From Cyanobacteriota bacterium (GTDB lineage: Bacteria > Acidobacteriota > Vicinamibacteria > Vicinamibacterales > UBA2999), in assembly GCA_019752015.1 (NCBI GenBank), contig JAIEMQ010000022.1, positions 1 to 64,000 of the forward strand: 64,000 bases of DNA, in the 5' to 3' direction. The translations under genes and the position numbers were made by a program. Positions 50,880-58,767 of the stretch are shown here, piece after piece; positions within the stretch are counted from its first letter, which is position 1, and each line of letters begins with the position of its first letter. A model generated the notes under the pieces. It did no database searches, was not told where the DNA came from, and was given only the letters and a program-made list of their open reading frames with translations.

Positions 50880-52140
50880 GCCCAGTTCCTTTCACGTTCG
50901 TGCTCGCCTTGCGGAATGCTGCGACGATGCCCGGCGTATCCAGCGCATTCAGGCTCGCCGGGCTCTCGGCTGGCGTCGTTGAGCCGTTCAGCCTGTTCAG
51001 GAGATGAACCTCTAGCACCGGCATCGGCCACGCCGATCCCAGGGCGACGGCGAAATAGTGGGGCTCCGCGATCTTCGCGACAAGGATGGAGCCAAAGCCG
51101 ATCGTGTGGTGCTCGATTGGAGCGCCGCTTTCGCGCGCGAGCGCTTCGGCGACGTGCGCGAGCACGCGCTCCCTCGTGCCTGAATCAACGTCCGACGCAG
51201 GTTCGACGGACGGCGGCGCGGTGTCGGCACCGATGCGGATTCGTTGAAGCGAGATCTTTTCCCACCCATGGAGTTCTTGCTCGGCGAGCGCTCGTCGCGT
51301 CACGAGCGCCTGACGGACGGGGCTGACGCCGGGTAGTACCTTCACCCGCGTCGGCAATGGCGCGCCGTCCGTGCCCGACAGGTCATAGATCCACGGGTGA
51401 ATCCTGACGAGGGGCTCGCTCTGGCTGCCATCCAGCGTGACGATGATTTCGGCCATGTTGGTGAACTGGTTGCGGCCAGCCAGGCCCACGATGCGCTTTC
51501 GATCGCCGCCGCTCGGCGCTGACAGCCCGAGCCGGTGATGCGAATGCCAATCGCCGAAATAGCGCAACGCCCAGTCCGCGGCCATCATTTCGCTCAGCTG
51601 ACGCAGGTAGTCGACGTCGAGCCGGAAGTGCGTGTTGTCTCGTTGCGCGGCTGGTCCCGCCTTCGTAGCGAGAAGCACCGTCGGCAGGTCATGCCACCGG
51701 CCGAAGAGATCTCCGCCAGTCTCGATGGACCAGGCCGAGGCCTCGGCCGCGATAGCGCGCAGCTCCGACTCCCATGTAATCAGGAACCCCTTCGCGGGTT
51801 GCGCTTGCGCCCGGCGACTTATGAAGCGGCCGAGCCGTTGAATCAGCCGGTCGGAATTCGGAGAGGCGTGCAAGGTGCGCAGGACGGCCGTCAGTGGCGG
51901 CCGCTCCTCAATCCAGTCGCGCAAATCAGCGCTCAGCCGTGTATCCGCGGCAGCGAGATTCTCCGGCGAAATGTCGAGCGCCGCCGCGATTCGCTCCTTG
52001 AGCTCGGCGCCGGGCGAACGGCGGCCAGCCTCGAGGTCAGCGACATAGGCAGGCGTGACGCCTATCTTTTCGCCTAGCTGGCGAAGCGACCATTTGCGGT
52101 CTTGGCGCTTCTCACGGATCAGTTTTCCGAGGTCCGACAC
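50866..52140 (-). CDS. XRE helix-turn-helix fused to JAB/JAMM peptidase
   Basis: First gene of the CBASS operon, 424 aa, start GTG 52140 (an upstream ATGATGACGTAA closes the frame). Residues 1-60 are an XRE helix-turn-helix: WSLRQLGEKIGVTPAYVADLEAGRRSP. The middle (~130-260) is a JAB/MPN metalloprotease like Cap3: Glu140 in IETGGDLFG, His199-Ser-His201 in GDWHSHH and Ser210-Gly-Gly-Asp213. There is one residue more between HxH and SxxD than in the standard JAMM motif. The C-terminal ~160 residues are unassigned. Cap3 removes conjugates from the cyclase; fusion to a DNA-binding domain would also make it a regulator of its own operon (inference). Confidence 0.85.
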   Translation of the reverse strand: MSDLGKLIREKRQDRKWSLRQLGEKIGVTPAYVADLEAGRRSPGAELKERIAAALDISPENLAAADTRLSADLRDWIEERPPLTAVLRTLHASPNSDRLIQRLGRFISRRAQAQPAKGFLITWESELRAIAAEASAWSIETGGDLFGRWHDLPTVLLATKAGPAAQRDNTHFRLDVDYLRQLSEMMAADWALRYFGDWHSHHRLGLSAPSGGDRKRIVGLAGRNQFTNMAEIIVTLDGSQSEPLVRIHPWIYDLSGTDGAPLPTRVKVLPGVSPVRQALVTRRALAEQELHGWEKISLQRIRIGADTAPPSVEPASDVDSGTRERVLAHVAEALARESGAPIEHHTIGFGSILVAKIAEPHYFAVALGSAWPMPVLEVHLLNRLNGSTTPAESPASLNALDTPGIVAAFRKASTNVKGTGHVDL

Positions 52141-52147
52141 GACCCCA

Positions 52148-52176
52148 ATTACGTCATCATATGCTTAATATGTCAA
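52148..52176 (-). promoter_or_regulatory. CBASS operon promoter with dyad
   Basis: On the minus strand TTGACA (52176-52171) and CGTAAT (52153-52148) are 17 bp apart. A start about seven bases later falls at the GTG of HTH-JAB, so the mRNA may be leaderless. CATAT-GCTTA-ATATG (52158-52172) is a small dyad between the boxes, a plausible operator for the HTH domain. Confidence 0.5.
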
Positions 52177-52255
52177 GGCGAATATTTGGTGTAGCCGTGA
52201 CTGAGTATAAATCTCCAGTCTTCGAGGCCATATTTGCCTTTGATGTCAGACTTAG

Positions 52256-52369
52256 ATAGGTCATGGCCTATTAAGATTTAATTGATAAATAGGCTATGAC
52301 CTTTCAATACATATTGTGTGATAGGTTATGACCTGTATTTAAATCACTTATCAATAGGGTTTGACCTAT
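52256..52369 (+). promoter_or_regulatory. four phased 16-bp operators
   Basis: ATAGGTCATGGCCTAT (52256-52271), ATAGGCTATGACCTTT (52289-52304), ATAGGTTATGACCTGT (52321-52336) and ATAGGGTTTGACCTAT (52354-52369) share ATAGGN(2-3)ATGACCTAT and are near palindromes. Centre distances are 33, 32 and 33 bp, three helical turns, so all face one side of the DNA. The last overlaps the ATG of the mobile mystery protein A gene, a likely autorepressor. The region is AT-rich. Confidence 0.75.
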
Positions 52370-52823
52370 GAAAACTGCGCGACTCGCGGCTCAGTCCCGT
52401 GCCCGTCTCGACGAGCGACTCGCCCAATTCGGACCAGCTGAACTGTACCGTCCACCCAACCGGGGCTGGATAAAGGCGATCCGCGAGGGCCTTGGCATGA
52501 GCACGGCGCAGCTCGCCAAGCGGCTGGGCGTCCGCCAACCGAGCATCGTCGACCTTGAGCGATCCGAAGAGAAAGGCAGCATCGAGCTGGCTACGCTTCG
52601 GCGGGTCGCCGAGGCGTTGGACTGCGACCTCGTGTACGCCCTTGTTCCGAAACAGCCCCTTGAGATGACGATTCGTGCGCGCGCGCGCGCACTGCTGCGA
52701 CGGCGGCGGAGCCCGGTCGAACATACGATGCTCCTTGAGGCCCAGCACGTAGCAGGCCCCGTCACCGAGCGGCAGATCGATGACATCATTCGCGAGACTA
52801 GTCCCCGGCGCTTTTGGGATTGA
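52368..52823 (+). CDS. mobile mystery protein A (XRE regulator)
   Basis: Protein of 151 aa matching the TIGR02612 family: an XRE helix-turn-helix (MSTAQLAKRLGVRQPSIVDLERSE) with the N-terminal lead WIKAIREGLG and a C-terminal MLLEAQHVAGPVTERQIDDI segment. It always pairs with protein B and acts as antitoxin-like regulator in mobile regions. Its start lies in the fourth operator. It is divergent from the CBASS operon. Followed by the Fic gene with a five-base gap. Confidence 0.9.
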   Translation: MKTARLAAQSRARLDERLAQFGPAELYRPPNRGWIKAIREGLGMSTAQLAKRLGVRQPSIVDLERSEEKGSIELATLRRVAEALDCDLVYALVPKQPLEMTIRARARALLRRRRSPVEHTMLLEAQHVAGPVTERQIDDIIRETSPRRFWD

Positions 52824-52828
52824 CGCGG

Positions 52829-53413
52829 ATGGCCGACCTCTTCGAGGAGCCGGACGACGCGACACCTCTCACACCCGAGGAGAGACTGGCGCTCATTCCG
52901 TCCGATATCACATACCGGCGCGAGCTGAATCGAGCGGAACAGGAAAACATCGCGCGCGCGCAGGACTGGGCGTTCTCCCGCCGCCGCGATTTACTGACTG
53001 AGAAATTTATCAAGGACCTCCACGGCCGGATGCTCGGAGAAGTGTGGCGATGGGCGGGCGACTTTAGGACCACCGAACGCAACATCGGGATTCCGTTCTA
53101 CCAAATCCCGATAGCGTTGCGAGAGCTTCTCGACGACGTGAAAGCGTGGATCGAATACAAGACTTACCCGCCCGACGAGATCGCAGTGCGCTTACATCAT
53201 CGCCTAGTGCACATTCACCCATTCCCAAACGGGAACGGCCGACATTCCCGGCTCATGGCAGACCTCCTGATCATGCAATTCGATGGCGAGCGTTTTACAT
53301 GGGGCAGCGCCAACTTGCAGGATGCAGGAGAGGTGCGAAAACGCTACATTGAATCGCTTAAGGCGGCGGATAATCACGACCTGGGGCCGCTGCTCGCCTT
53401 CGCACGCTCATAG
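52829..53413 (+). CDS. mobile mystery protein B (Fic domain)
   Basis: Fic-type AMP transferase of 194 aa (TIGR02613). ATG 52829 gives MADLFEEPDDATPLTPEE. The catalytic loop HIHPFPNGNGRHSRL matches HxFx(D/N)GNGRxxR with Asn in place of the usual Asp/Glu. The WRWAGDFRTTERNIG segment is typical of the subfamily. With protein A it forms a toxin-antitoxin-like or regulatory pair. The 3' end overlaps the convergent unknown gene by six bases. Confidence 0.9.
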   Translation: MADLFEEPDDATPLTPEERLALIPSDITYRRELNRAEQENIARAQDWAFSRRRDLLTEKFIKDLHGRMLGEVWRWAGDFRTTERNIGIPFYQIPIALRELLDDVKAWIEYKTYPPDEIAVRLHHRLVHIHPFPNGNGRHSRLMADLLIMQFDGERFTWGSANLQDAGEVRKRYIESLKAADNHDLGPLLAFARS

Positions 53414-54358
53414 CTCTTGGACGGCAACATCTGCGGGCATCCTCTTCTTTTCCGCATAGTGGACTTCGCGCTCCTCCTTCGGGACGGGACGATTGTAGGC
53501 TCCGCACGCCCCGCGCTTGGGACACTCGCATCCGGGCTCGGTGTCGAACCAGCCTCGTGACAGGCAGCGACCATCGTCAGCTGATAACGTCGCGGTGGCG
53601 GCCACGAATCGTTCGTAAATCCGCTCGTTGTAGATGCCACACAGAACGGGTCGTTCAACAGCTTCAAGCGTGTCGAAGCACTGCTCAAAAAACCATTCCA
53701 TGAGGCCGCACACGGATCCGAAAGTGTCGTTCAGCCAGGCCACGATATCCTCGATGTGAACGTCTTTCTCGGCGCCCGTCCGATAGCGATACGAAATCCG
53801 TCCCGTGTCGCGATCTCTGTAACAGTTCCCCGTTCTACCGTGGGTGGTCAGGGTGCGAACCTGGCAAAGCAGAGGGAACCAGTCGGCCTGGGCCGCGGCG
53901 AGTCGCGCATTGAGCTCAGGGAATATATGCGCGCCGACATGCGACGCCGGAACTGCGCCATACGTGGCGTCGGCGGCTCGCTTGAACAGCTTCTGGGTCG
54001 ACGAGTCCTGGGTACCCGGAACCCTTCTGAAAATCGAATGAACGACCTTACGAAATCCGTCCAACATCGCGTACTGCTCGGCAACCATCGTTTCAGACAA
54101 CGCGGCGAACGAGCGGGTCCGCCTTGCCGCCGTGTATCCAGTTTCTTCGAGTTCCGTTTCATCCTCGTCGAGGGTTGAACGGAACGCGTTCGCGATGTCG
54201 ACGAGCAGAGAATACTTGTCTTGGTGGGCTAGCACCGACGCGACACCTGCGCAAAGCGCAGAATCAACATGGAAAGGGGGACCCATGAATTTGTTGAACC
54301 TGTATCCGAAGCTCCAGGTCTCCGGAGCGAAATGCACGATGAATCCGGTGGATAGCAT
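53408..54358 (-). CDS. hypothetical protein in defence island
   Basis: Protein of 316 aa, start MLSTGFIVHFAPETWSFGYR. No family recognised. The middle has basic and aromatic stretches (VRTLTTHGRTGNCYRDRD, ISYRYRTG), and the C-terminal ~70 residues hold a Cys-rich segment (CECPKRGACGAYN) that could bind zinc. No signal peptide or membrane segment. Codon choice is less GC-biased than in the chromosomal half, consistent with acquired DNA. Confidence 0.55.
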   Translation of the reverse strand: MLSTGFIVHFAPETWSFGYRFNKFMGPPFHVDSALCAGVASVLAHQDKYSLLVDIANAFRSTLDEDETELEETGYTAARRTRSFAALSETMVAEQYAMLDGFRKVVHSIFRRVPGTQDSSTQKLFKRAADATYGAVPASHVGAHIFPELNARLAAAQADWFPLLCQVRTLTTHGRTGNCYRDRDTGRISYRYRTGAEKDVHIEDIVAWLNDTFGSVCGLMEWFFEQCFDTLEAVERPVLCGIYNERIYERFVAATATLSADDGRCLSRGWFDTEPGCECPKRGACGAYNRPVPKEEREVHYAEKKRMPADVAVQEL

Positions 54359-54490
54359 CGTCTCGATCCTAGCGCATGAGGCAATGGTCCACCGCCGACG
54401 TCATTGTCCAGAGGCCCGAACGCTGGCGTCAAGCGAGCCTCAAGAGCAGAAATGGGGACGAGGAACACGAGCTCCAGCCGTCGCCTCGCC

Positions 54491-54550
54491 TTCATCTTGA
54501 CACCCTAAAGGAAGCGTGCAACCATCCCGTTCATCTTGTTTACCTAAAGG
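54491..54550 (+). promoter_or_regulatory. direct repeat upstream of third PadR gene
   Basis: TTCATCTTGACACCCTAAAG (54491-54510) and TTCATCTTGTTTACCTAAAG (54530-54549), each followed by G, agree at 17 of 21 positions and lie 39 bp apart. The first includes TTGACA as a possible -35. CCTAAAGG cores resemble CCCAAAGG at the first PadR gene, so these may be PadR sites. Confidence 0.5.
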
Positions 54551-54557
54551 GACAGCG

Positions 54558-54884
54558 ATGGAGAAGCTGGATATTCCACAAGGCACGCTCGACCTCATGA
54601 TCCTGACAATCCTTTCTCGCGCGCCGATGCACGGCTACGGCATTACGGAAAGGCTCACCGTCCTCAGTCAGGATCACTTCCGGGTCAATCCGGGCTCGTT
54701 GTTCCCATCCCTGTACCGTCTTGAGCAGGACGGCAAGTTGAAGGCGGAGTGGCGCGCCACAGAGAATAACCGGCGCGCCAAATACTACCGGCTGACAGCG
54801 TCTGGAAAGCGGCAGCTCGAACAGCATCTCGAGCGGTGGAACCGGGTCTCATTCGCCGTCACCAGTGTCTTGGAGGGCGCATGA
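54558..54884 (+). CDS. PadR family transcriptional regulator
   Basis: Winged-helix regulator of 108 aa, MEKLDIPQGTLDLMILTIL. Motifs MHGYGITERLTVLS, NPGSLFPSLYRLEQDGKLKAEWR and NNRRAKYYRLTASGKRQL are standard. ATGA overlap couples it to the permease. Third PadR/ADOP module of the window, here inside the defence island. Confidence 0.93.
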   Translation: MEKLDIPQGTLDLMILTILSRAPMHGYGITERLTVLSQDHFRVNPGSLFPSLYRLEQDGKLKAEWRATENNRRAKYYRLTASGKRQLEQHLERWNRVSFAVTSVLEGA

Positions 54885-57514
54885 AGCTGCTACATCGCCT
54901 TGTGTCGGTCATGGGTTGGATCACCCGCCGAGACGTCGCAGAAAAGGACTTGAACGACGAGTTACAAGCTTTCATCGACATGGCGGCTGCCGACGAGGTC
55001 CGCAGCGGTACTACTGAGGCTGAAGCCCGTCGGCGAGCCGCGCTCCGGTTGGGAGGCCTGGAACAGGCCAAGGAGCACGTGCGGAGCGGCCGGCATGGCG
55101 CCTGGCTCGACATTGTCGGACGTGACCTCCGTTACGGGTTGCGGCAAATCCGGCGTGATCCAGCGTTCTCTGCCATCGTGATCGCGACGCTCGCATTGGG
55201 TATCGGCGTCAATACTGCGATGTTCAGCGCAGTCGACGCAGTCCTCATCAAGTCGCTGCCGTACGCGGATCCTGACCGCCTGGTCATGATCTGGAATCAA
55301 TCGACGCGCGAGGGTGCGCCGAAGTTCTTCACCAGTCCTCCGGAGTGGAAGGAGTGGCGGCGCCTGAACACCGTCTTTACCGATATCGCGGCGACGCAAC
55401 CAGGCGACGTCTCGCTGTCGAACGACGGCGAACCGGAGACGTTGCCGGGCCGCAAGGTGACGGGAAATCTGTGGAGCGTACTGGGTGTGCGGCCGCTTCT
55501 CGGGCGGGTCTTCACTGAGGAGGAAGACGTCACGGGTACCCGCGTCGTAGTGATTAGCCATGGGTTGTGGCAGCGCCGATTCGGCGCGTCGCCAACCGTG
55601 GTCGGCCGTACGATCCTCCTGAACGACAAGCCCTACGAGGTTGTCGGCGTGATGCCGCGCGAATTCTATTTTCTGCCGACGCGCGACATCGATGTCTGGA
55701 TGCCCGCCTCGTTCTCGCCCGACCTGTTGAAGAGCTGGGGATGGACCGACGTCGTGAGTGTCGGCCGCCTCAAGCCGGGCGTCACCGCGCGGCAGGCTGG
55801 CGACGCCATGGCGGCGTTGAACCTGCGCGTGTCAGCCGAACACGTGAAGCCGCCACGGTCGGCGGTCGTGTCGTCGGTGCGCGAGGACCTTGTTGGCAAG
55901 ACCTCGACCTCGCTGATCGTCCTGCTTGGCGCAGCCGGAGCGGTCCTGCTCATTGCGTGCGTGAATGTCGCGAACCTGCTGTTGTCACGTGGCGAATCAC
56001 GCCGTCGCGAGGTCGCGATGCGCGCGGCTCTTGGCGCATCCCGAGGCCGGCTGATCGCGCAATTCCTGATCGAAAGCCTGACGCTTTCAGGACTCGGCGC
56101 CATCGCGGGCGTCGCGCTCGCCTGGCCGGCGATGCAGTTTCTCGAGCGCCTGGTTCCGGAAACCATGGGCGTGAGGCAACTCGCGTTCGATTGGCGCGTG
56201 TTGACGTTTTCCGTCGTGATCGCGCTGACGGCGGGAGTGATCTTCGGATTGGCGCCGGCAGTGCGCGGCGCCGTGTTTGCATTGCAGGAGCGGTTGCACG
56301 ACGGCGGCCGCGGACACGCCGGCGGTCGAAGCCACGTGTTTCAACACGCGTTGATTGTGATCGAAACCGCGCTGGCTGTCGCGCTCCTGACCACCGGCGG
56401 CGTGCTGCTGCAGACCTTTCAACAACTCCGTCAGCTCGATCTGGGCCTTCGCGGCGACCACCTGCTAACCTTCGTGACGCCGCTGTTTCGATACCGGACG
56501 TTCGACGAGCGCGTGGCATTCGTCAACGCGGAGTTGGAGCGTATCCGGGCCATCCCAGGTGTCGTCCAGGCAGGTGGGATATCGCAGATTCCGTTGACCG
56601 TGAAGGACCAGTCCACGTTCTATCTGCTCTCTGCTCAGGACGGCAGCGAGGCTCGCGAGCAGGTCGCCTTGTCACGGGTCGTCACGCGCGATTACTTTTC
56701 GACGATCGGCGCCAGCCTTCGCGAGGGCCGGTTCTTCGATGTCTCGGATGTGCGATCGGATGCCCCGTCGGCAGTCGTCAACGAGACATTTGCCAGCAAG
56801 CACTTCCCAGGGCGCTCGCCAGTCGGCGAGCGTGTGAAGTTCGGGCGGCTGGGCGCCCAGGGATATTGGTATTCGATCGTCGGAGTGGTGAACGAGATAC
56901 GCGAGCGAGGCGTGGCAGAAGATCTGCGGCCGGCGATTTACCGGCTGCATGAGCAAGCCGATCAAACCAATGATCACCCAAGCGGGTTCGTGGTCCGAAC
57001 GGCGGTGCCGCCGGCGTCGATGATCACGGCGGTCCGAGAGGCGATCTGGTCGCTCGACAAACATCAGCCGGTGGCACGCGTGCAAACGATCGAGGACATT
57101 GTCATCCGCCAGCTGTCGGTGCCGACCCAGAACACGGTGCTCCTCGGGGCGTTTGCCCTGCTGGCGCTCACGCTGGCCGCGCTCGGATTGTACGGAGTGT
57201 TGTCATACGCGGTTGCGCAACGCACTAGCGAGATTGGCGTTCGCATGGCGCTCGGCGCGAGCGGACGCGAGATCCTACTGTCGTTCGGTGCCCGGGGCCT
57301 CGCGCTGACATTGGGCGGGCTCCTGATCGGAGTGGCCCTGGCGTTGTCAGCAGCCCGTCTGATCACGACCCTGCTATACGGGTTCGAGCCGAACTACACA
57401 GGCGTGCTGGCAGCGGTATCGGGCGTCCTCATCGCCGTCGCCATGCTCGCGTCCTTTGTGCCCGCCCGGCGAGCCTCGCGTGTCGATCCGATGATCGCGC
57501 TGCGCCAAGAGTAA
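54881..57514 (+). CDS. ADOP-type ABC transporter permease
   Basis: Intact permease of 877 aa, start MKLLHRLVSVMGWITRRDVAEKDLNDEL. Lead domain (~1-80), TM1 IVIATLALGIGVNTAMFSAV, MacB-type periplasmic core with RVVVISHGLWQRRFGASPTVVGRTI, central helices with LLLSRGESRRREVAMRAALGASRGR and C-terminal ASFVPARRASRVDPMIALRQE. It is a full-length reference for the broken copy at 33328-35836. A role in defence is not shown; it may be a passenger of the island. Confidence 0.92.
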   Translation: MKLLHRLVSVMGWITRRDVAEKDLNDELQAFIDMAAADEVRSGTTEAEARRRAALRLGGLEQAKEHVRSGRHGAWLDIVGRDLRYGLRQIRRDPAFSAIVIATLALGIGVNTAMFSAVDAVLIKSLPYADPDRLVMIWNQSTREGAPKFFTSPPEWKEWRRLNTVFTDIAATQPGDVSLSNDGEPETLPGRKVTGNLWSVLGVRPLLGRVFTEEEDVTGTRVVVISHGLWQRRFGASPTVVGRTILLNDKPYEVVGVMPREFYFLPTRDIDVWMPASFSPDLLKSWGWTDVVSVGRLKPGVTARQAGDAMAALNLRVSAEHVKPPRSAVVSSVREDLVGKTSTSLIVLLGAAGAVLLIACVNVANLLLSRGESRRREVAMRAALGASRGRLIAQFLIESLTLSGLGAIAGVALAWPAMQFLERLVPETMGVRQLAFDWRVLTFSVVIALTAGVIFGLAPAVRGAVFALQERLHDGGRGHAGGRSHVFQHALIVIETALAVALLTTGGVLLQTFQQLRQLDLGLRGDHLLTFVTPLFRYRTFDERVAFVNAELERIRAIPGVVQAGGISQIPLTVKDQSTFYLLSAQDGSEAREQVALSRVVTRDYFSTIGASLREGRFFDVSDVRSDAPSAVVNETFASKHFPGRSPVGERVKFGRLGAQGYWYSIVGVVNEIRERGVAEDLRPAIYRLHEQADQTNDHPSGFVVRTAVPPASMITAVREAIWSLDKHQPVARVQTIEDIVIRQLSVPTQNTVLLGAFALLALTLAALGLYGVLSYAVAQRTSEIGVRMALGASGREILLSFGARGLALTLGGLLIGVALALSAARLITTLLYGFEPNYTGVLAAVSGVLIAVAMLASFVPARRASRVDPMIALRQE

Positions 57515-57625
57515 AGGAACGTTGTTAGAGGTTGCCTGAAACTATCGAGCGCGCATCCCTTCGGACCGCCTTGAGCTGGCGTAGCCACTTGGTTCGATCT
57601 GGTGAAGCGCTGGTCCGCCAAGCTG

Positions 57626-58765
57626 TCATTCACTGGTCAGGCTTCTTATCACCGCTTCGTGGGCGTCTGCCGACCGAATTCGCTCCTGTTCGAGCATCCA
57701 GGGCCCGGACAGAACTGCCTCATGCGCCGCTCGTTCGCTCGGCGTCAGATGGTGGTGGCTTGCAGACAAGTCGCGTTTGCCGGGAATCGCTAACGTCTTC
57801 CACTGAAGCCAAGATTGTTCATCCATGAGAACGCTTCGAACGTGTGCAAACTCGGAGCGGAGACGAGAGAGGATGCCGAAGCCCGCGTCGTCACAATCTC
57901 CCCAGTAAACGATGTCGGCGCTTCGCATCCAGGCGCACCCATGCAGAAGAGTGGCCGCTTTACCTGCTCCAAAGATCGCCAATGTCTCTGGAATATCCGG
58001 AAGGCACAGAAACACATTCCGGTTCTCAACAACGAGCACTCGGCCGATCTTCCAGCTCAGATCGGCAAAGCTCGGTGCCGGGACGGCACAGTCCAGCACC
58101 GGCCAGCCCACCTGTTCCCGCAATTGCAAGTCGAGGAACCGGAACCGCACTTGCGCGGGTTCGACGAGGAGATGGAAGCGATCGTAGAACGTTTCGCCGC
58201 ACTGATTCGCCCGTTCGCCGACGACGACATCGAGAAGCTCGCGCAAGATACCTAAGTGTTCCTCAATGAACTTCGTTCCAACCGGCACCGGGATCTGCCT
58301 TGCGTAGCAGCCAGGTCGTGGGTTAGCGTGAAAATACTGGCAGACCGCGACGAGGCTCGGCCAGTCTTCCAGATGATCGACAATCCGATCGGCTCGGGTT
58401 CGCAACCACGGTGCGAGTGCGGGGCACGTTTCCCGAGTTAAATGGATCGCAGTTCGAAGTTCCTTCAGTTCCCGAGATTTCTTGAGCGCGTCTGCGAGTG
58501 CGTCGGCTGAATCGAACACCACGCGCATTGGTATCCTCTGTCGGCCCCACTTTCGGGTTGCGACCTCCTCCCAGTCGATCGTCCATGGCATAGAAGCTGA
58601 TGCCAGTGCCTGGATCTGCCGCTGTAGGACGTCGAAATCATCGGTCGTTCGCGGTTGGCCAAACGGTATCTGCAGGGGGAACAAGTTGTCCCCTGACCCT
58701 TCCGCCCGTAGTACGGCAGGCCATTTCCTCGATGCGGCAGCAACAATTTCCGCGGGGCTCAGCAT
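57626..58765 (-). CDS. jetD: Wadjet JetD, Toprim-like nuclease subunit
   Basis: Nuclease subunit of the Wadjet anti-plasmid system, which cuts circular DNA extruded by the JetABC motor (379 aa). The N-terminal DUF3322 part spans about 1-190, and the C-terminal DUF2220 Toprim fold has the metal-binding Glu in VLVVENRNVFLCLP and the DxD motif in IVYWGDCDDAGFGILSRLR. ATG starts two bases after the jetC stop. Length and position fit type I. Confidence 0.92.
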   Translation of the reverse strand: MLSPAEIVAAASRKWPAVLRAEGSGDNLFPLQIPFGQPRTTDDFDVLQRQIQALASASMPWTIDWEEVATRKWGRQRIPMRVVFDSADALADALKKSRELKELRTAIHLTRETCPALAPWLRTRADRIVDHLEDWPSLVAVCQYFHANPRPGCYARQIPVPVGTKFIEEHLGILRELLDVVVGERANQCGETFYDRFHLLVEPAQVRFRFLDLQLREQVGWPVLDCAVPAPSFADLSWKIGRVLVVENRNVFLCLPDIPETLAIFGAGKAATLLHGCAWMRSADIVYWGDCDDAGFGILSRLRSEFAHVRSVLMDEQSWLQWKTLAIPGKRDLSASHHHLTPSERAAHEAVLSGPWMLEQERIRSADAHEAVIRSLTSE

Positions 58766-58767
58766 GA

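Noticed and set aside
52256-52369. A miniature CRISPR array
   Set aside because: Repeats are only 16 bp with 16-17 bp spacers, are near palindromic, number four and end on a start codon; there are no cas genes.
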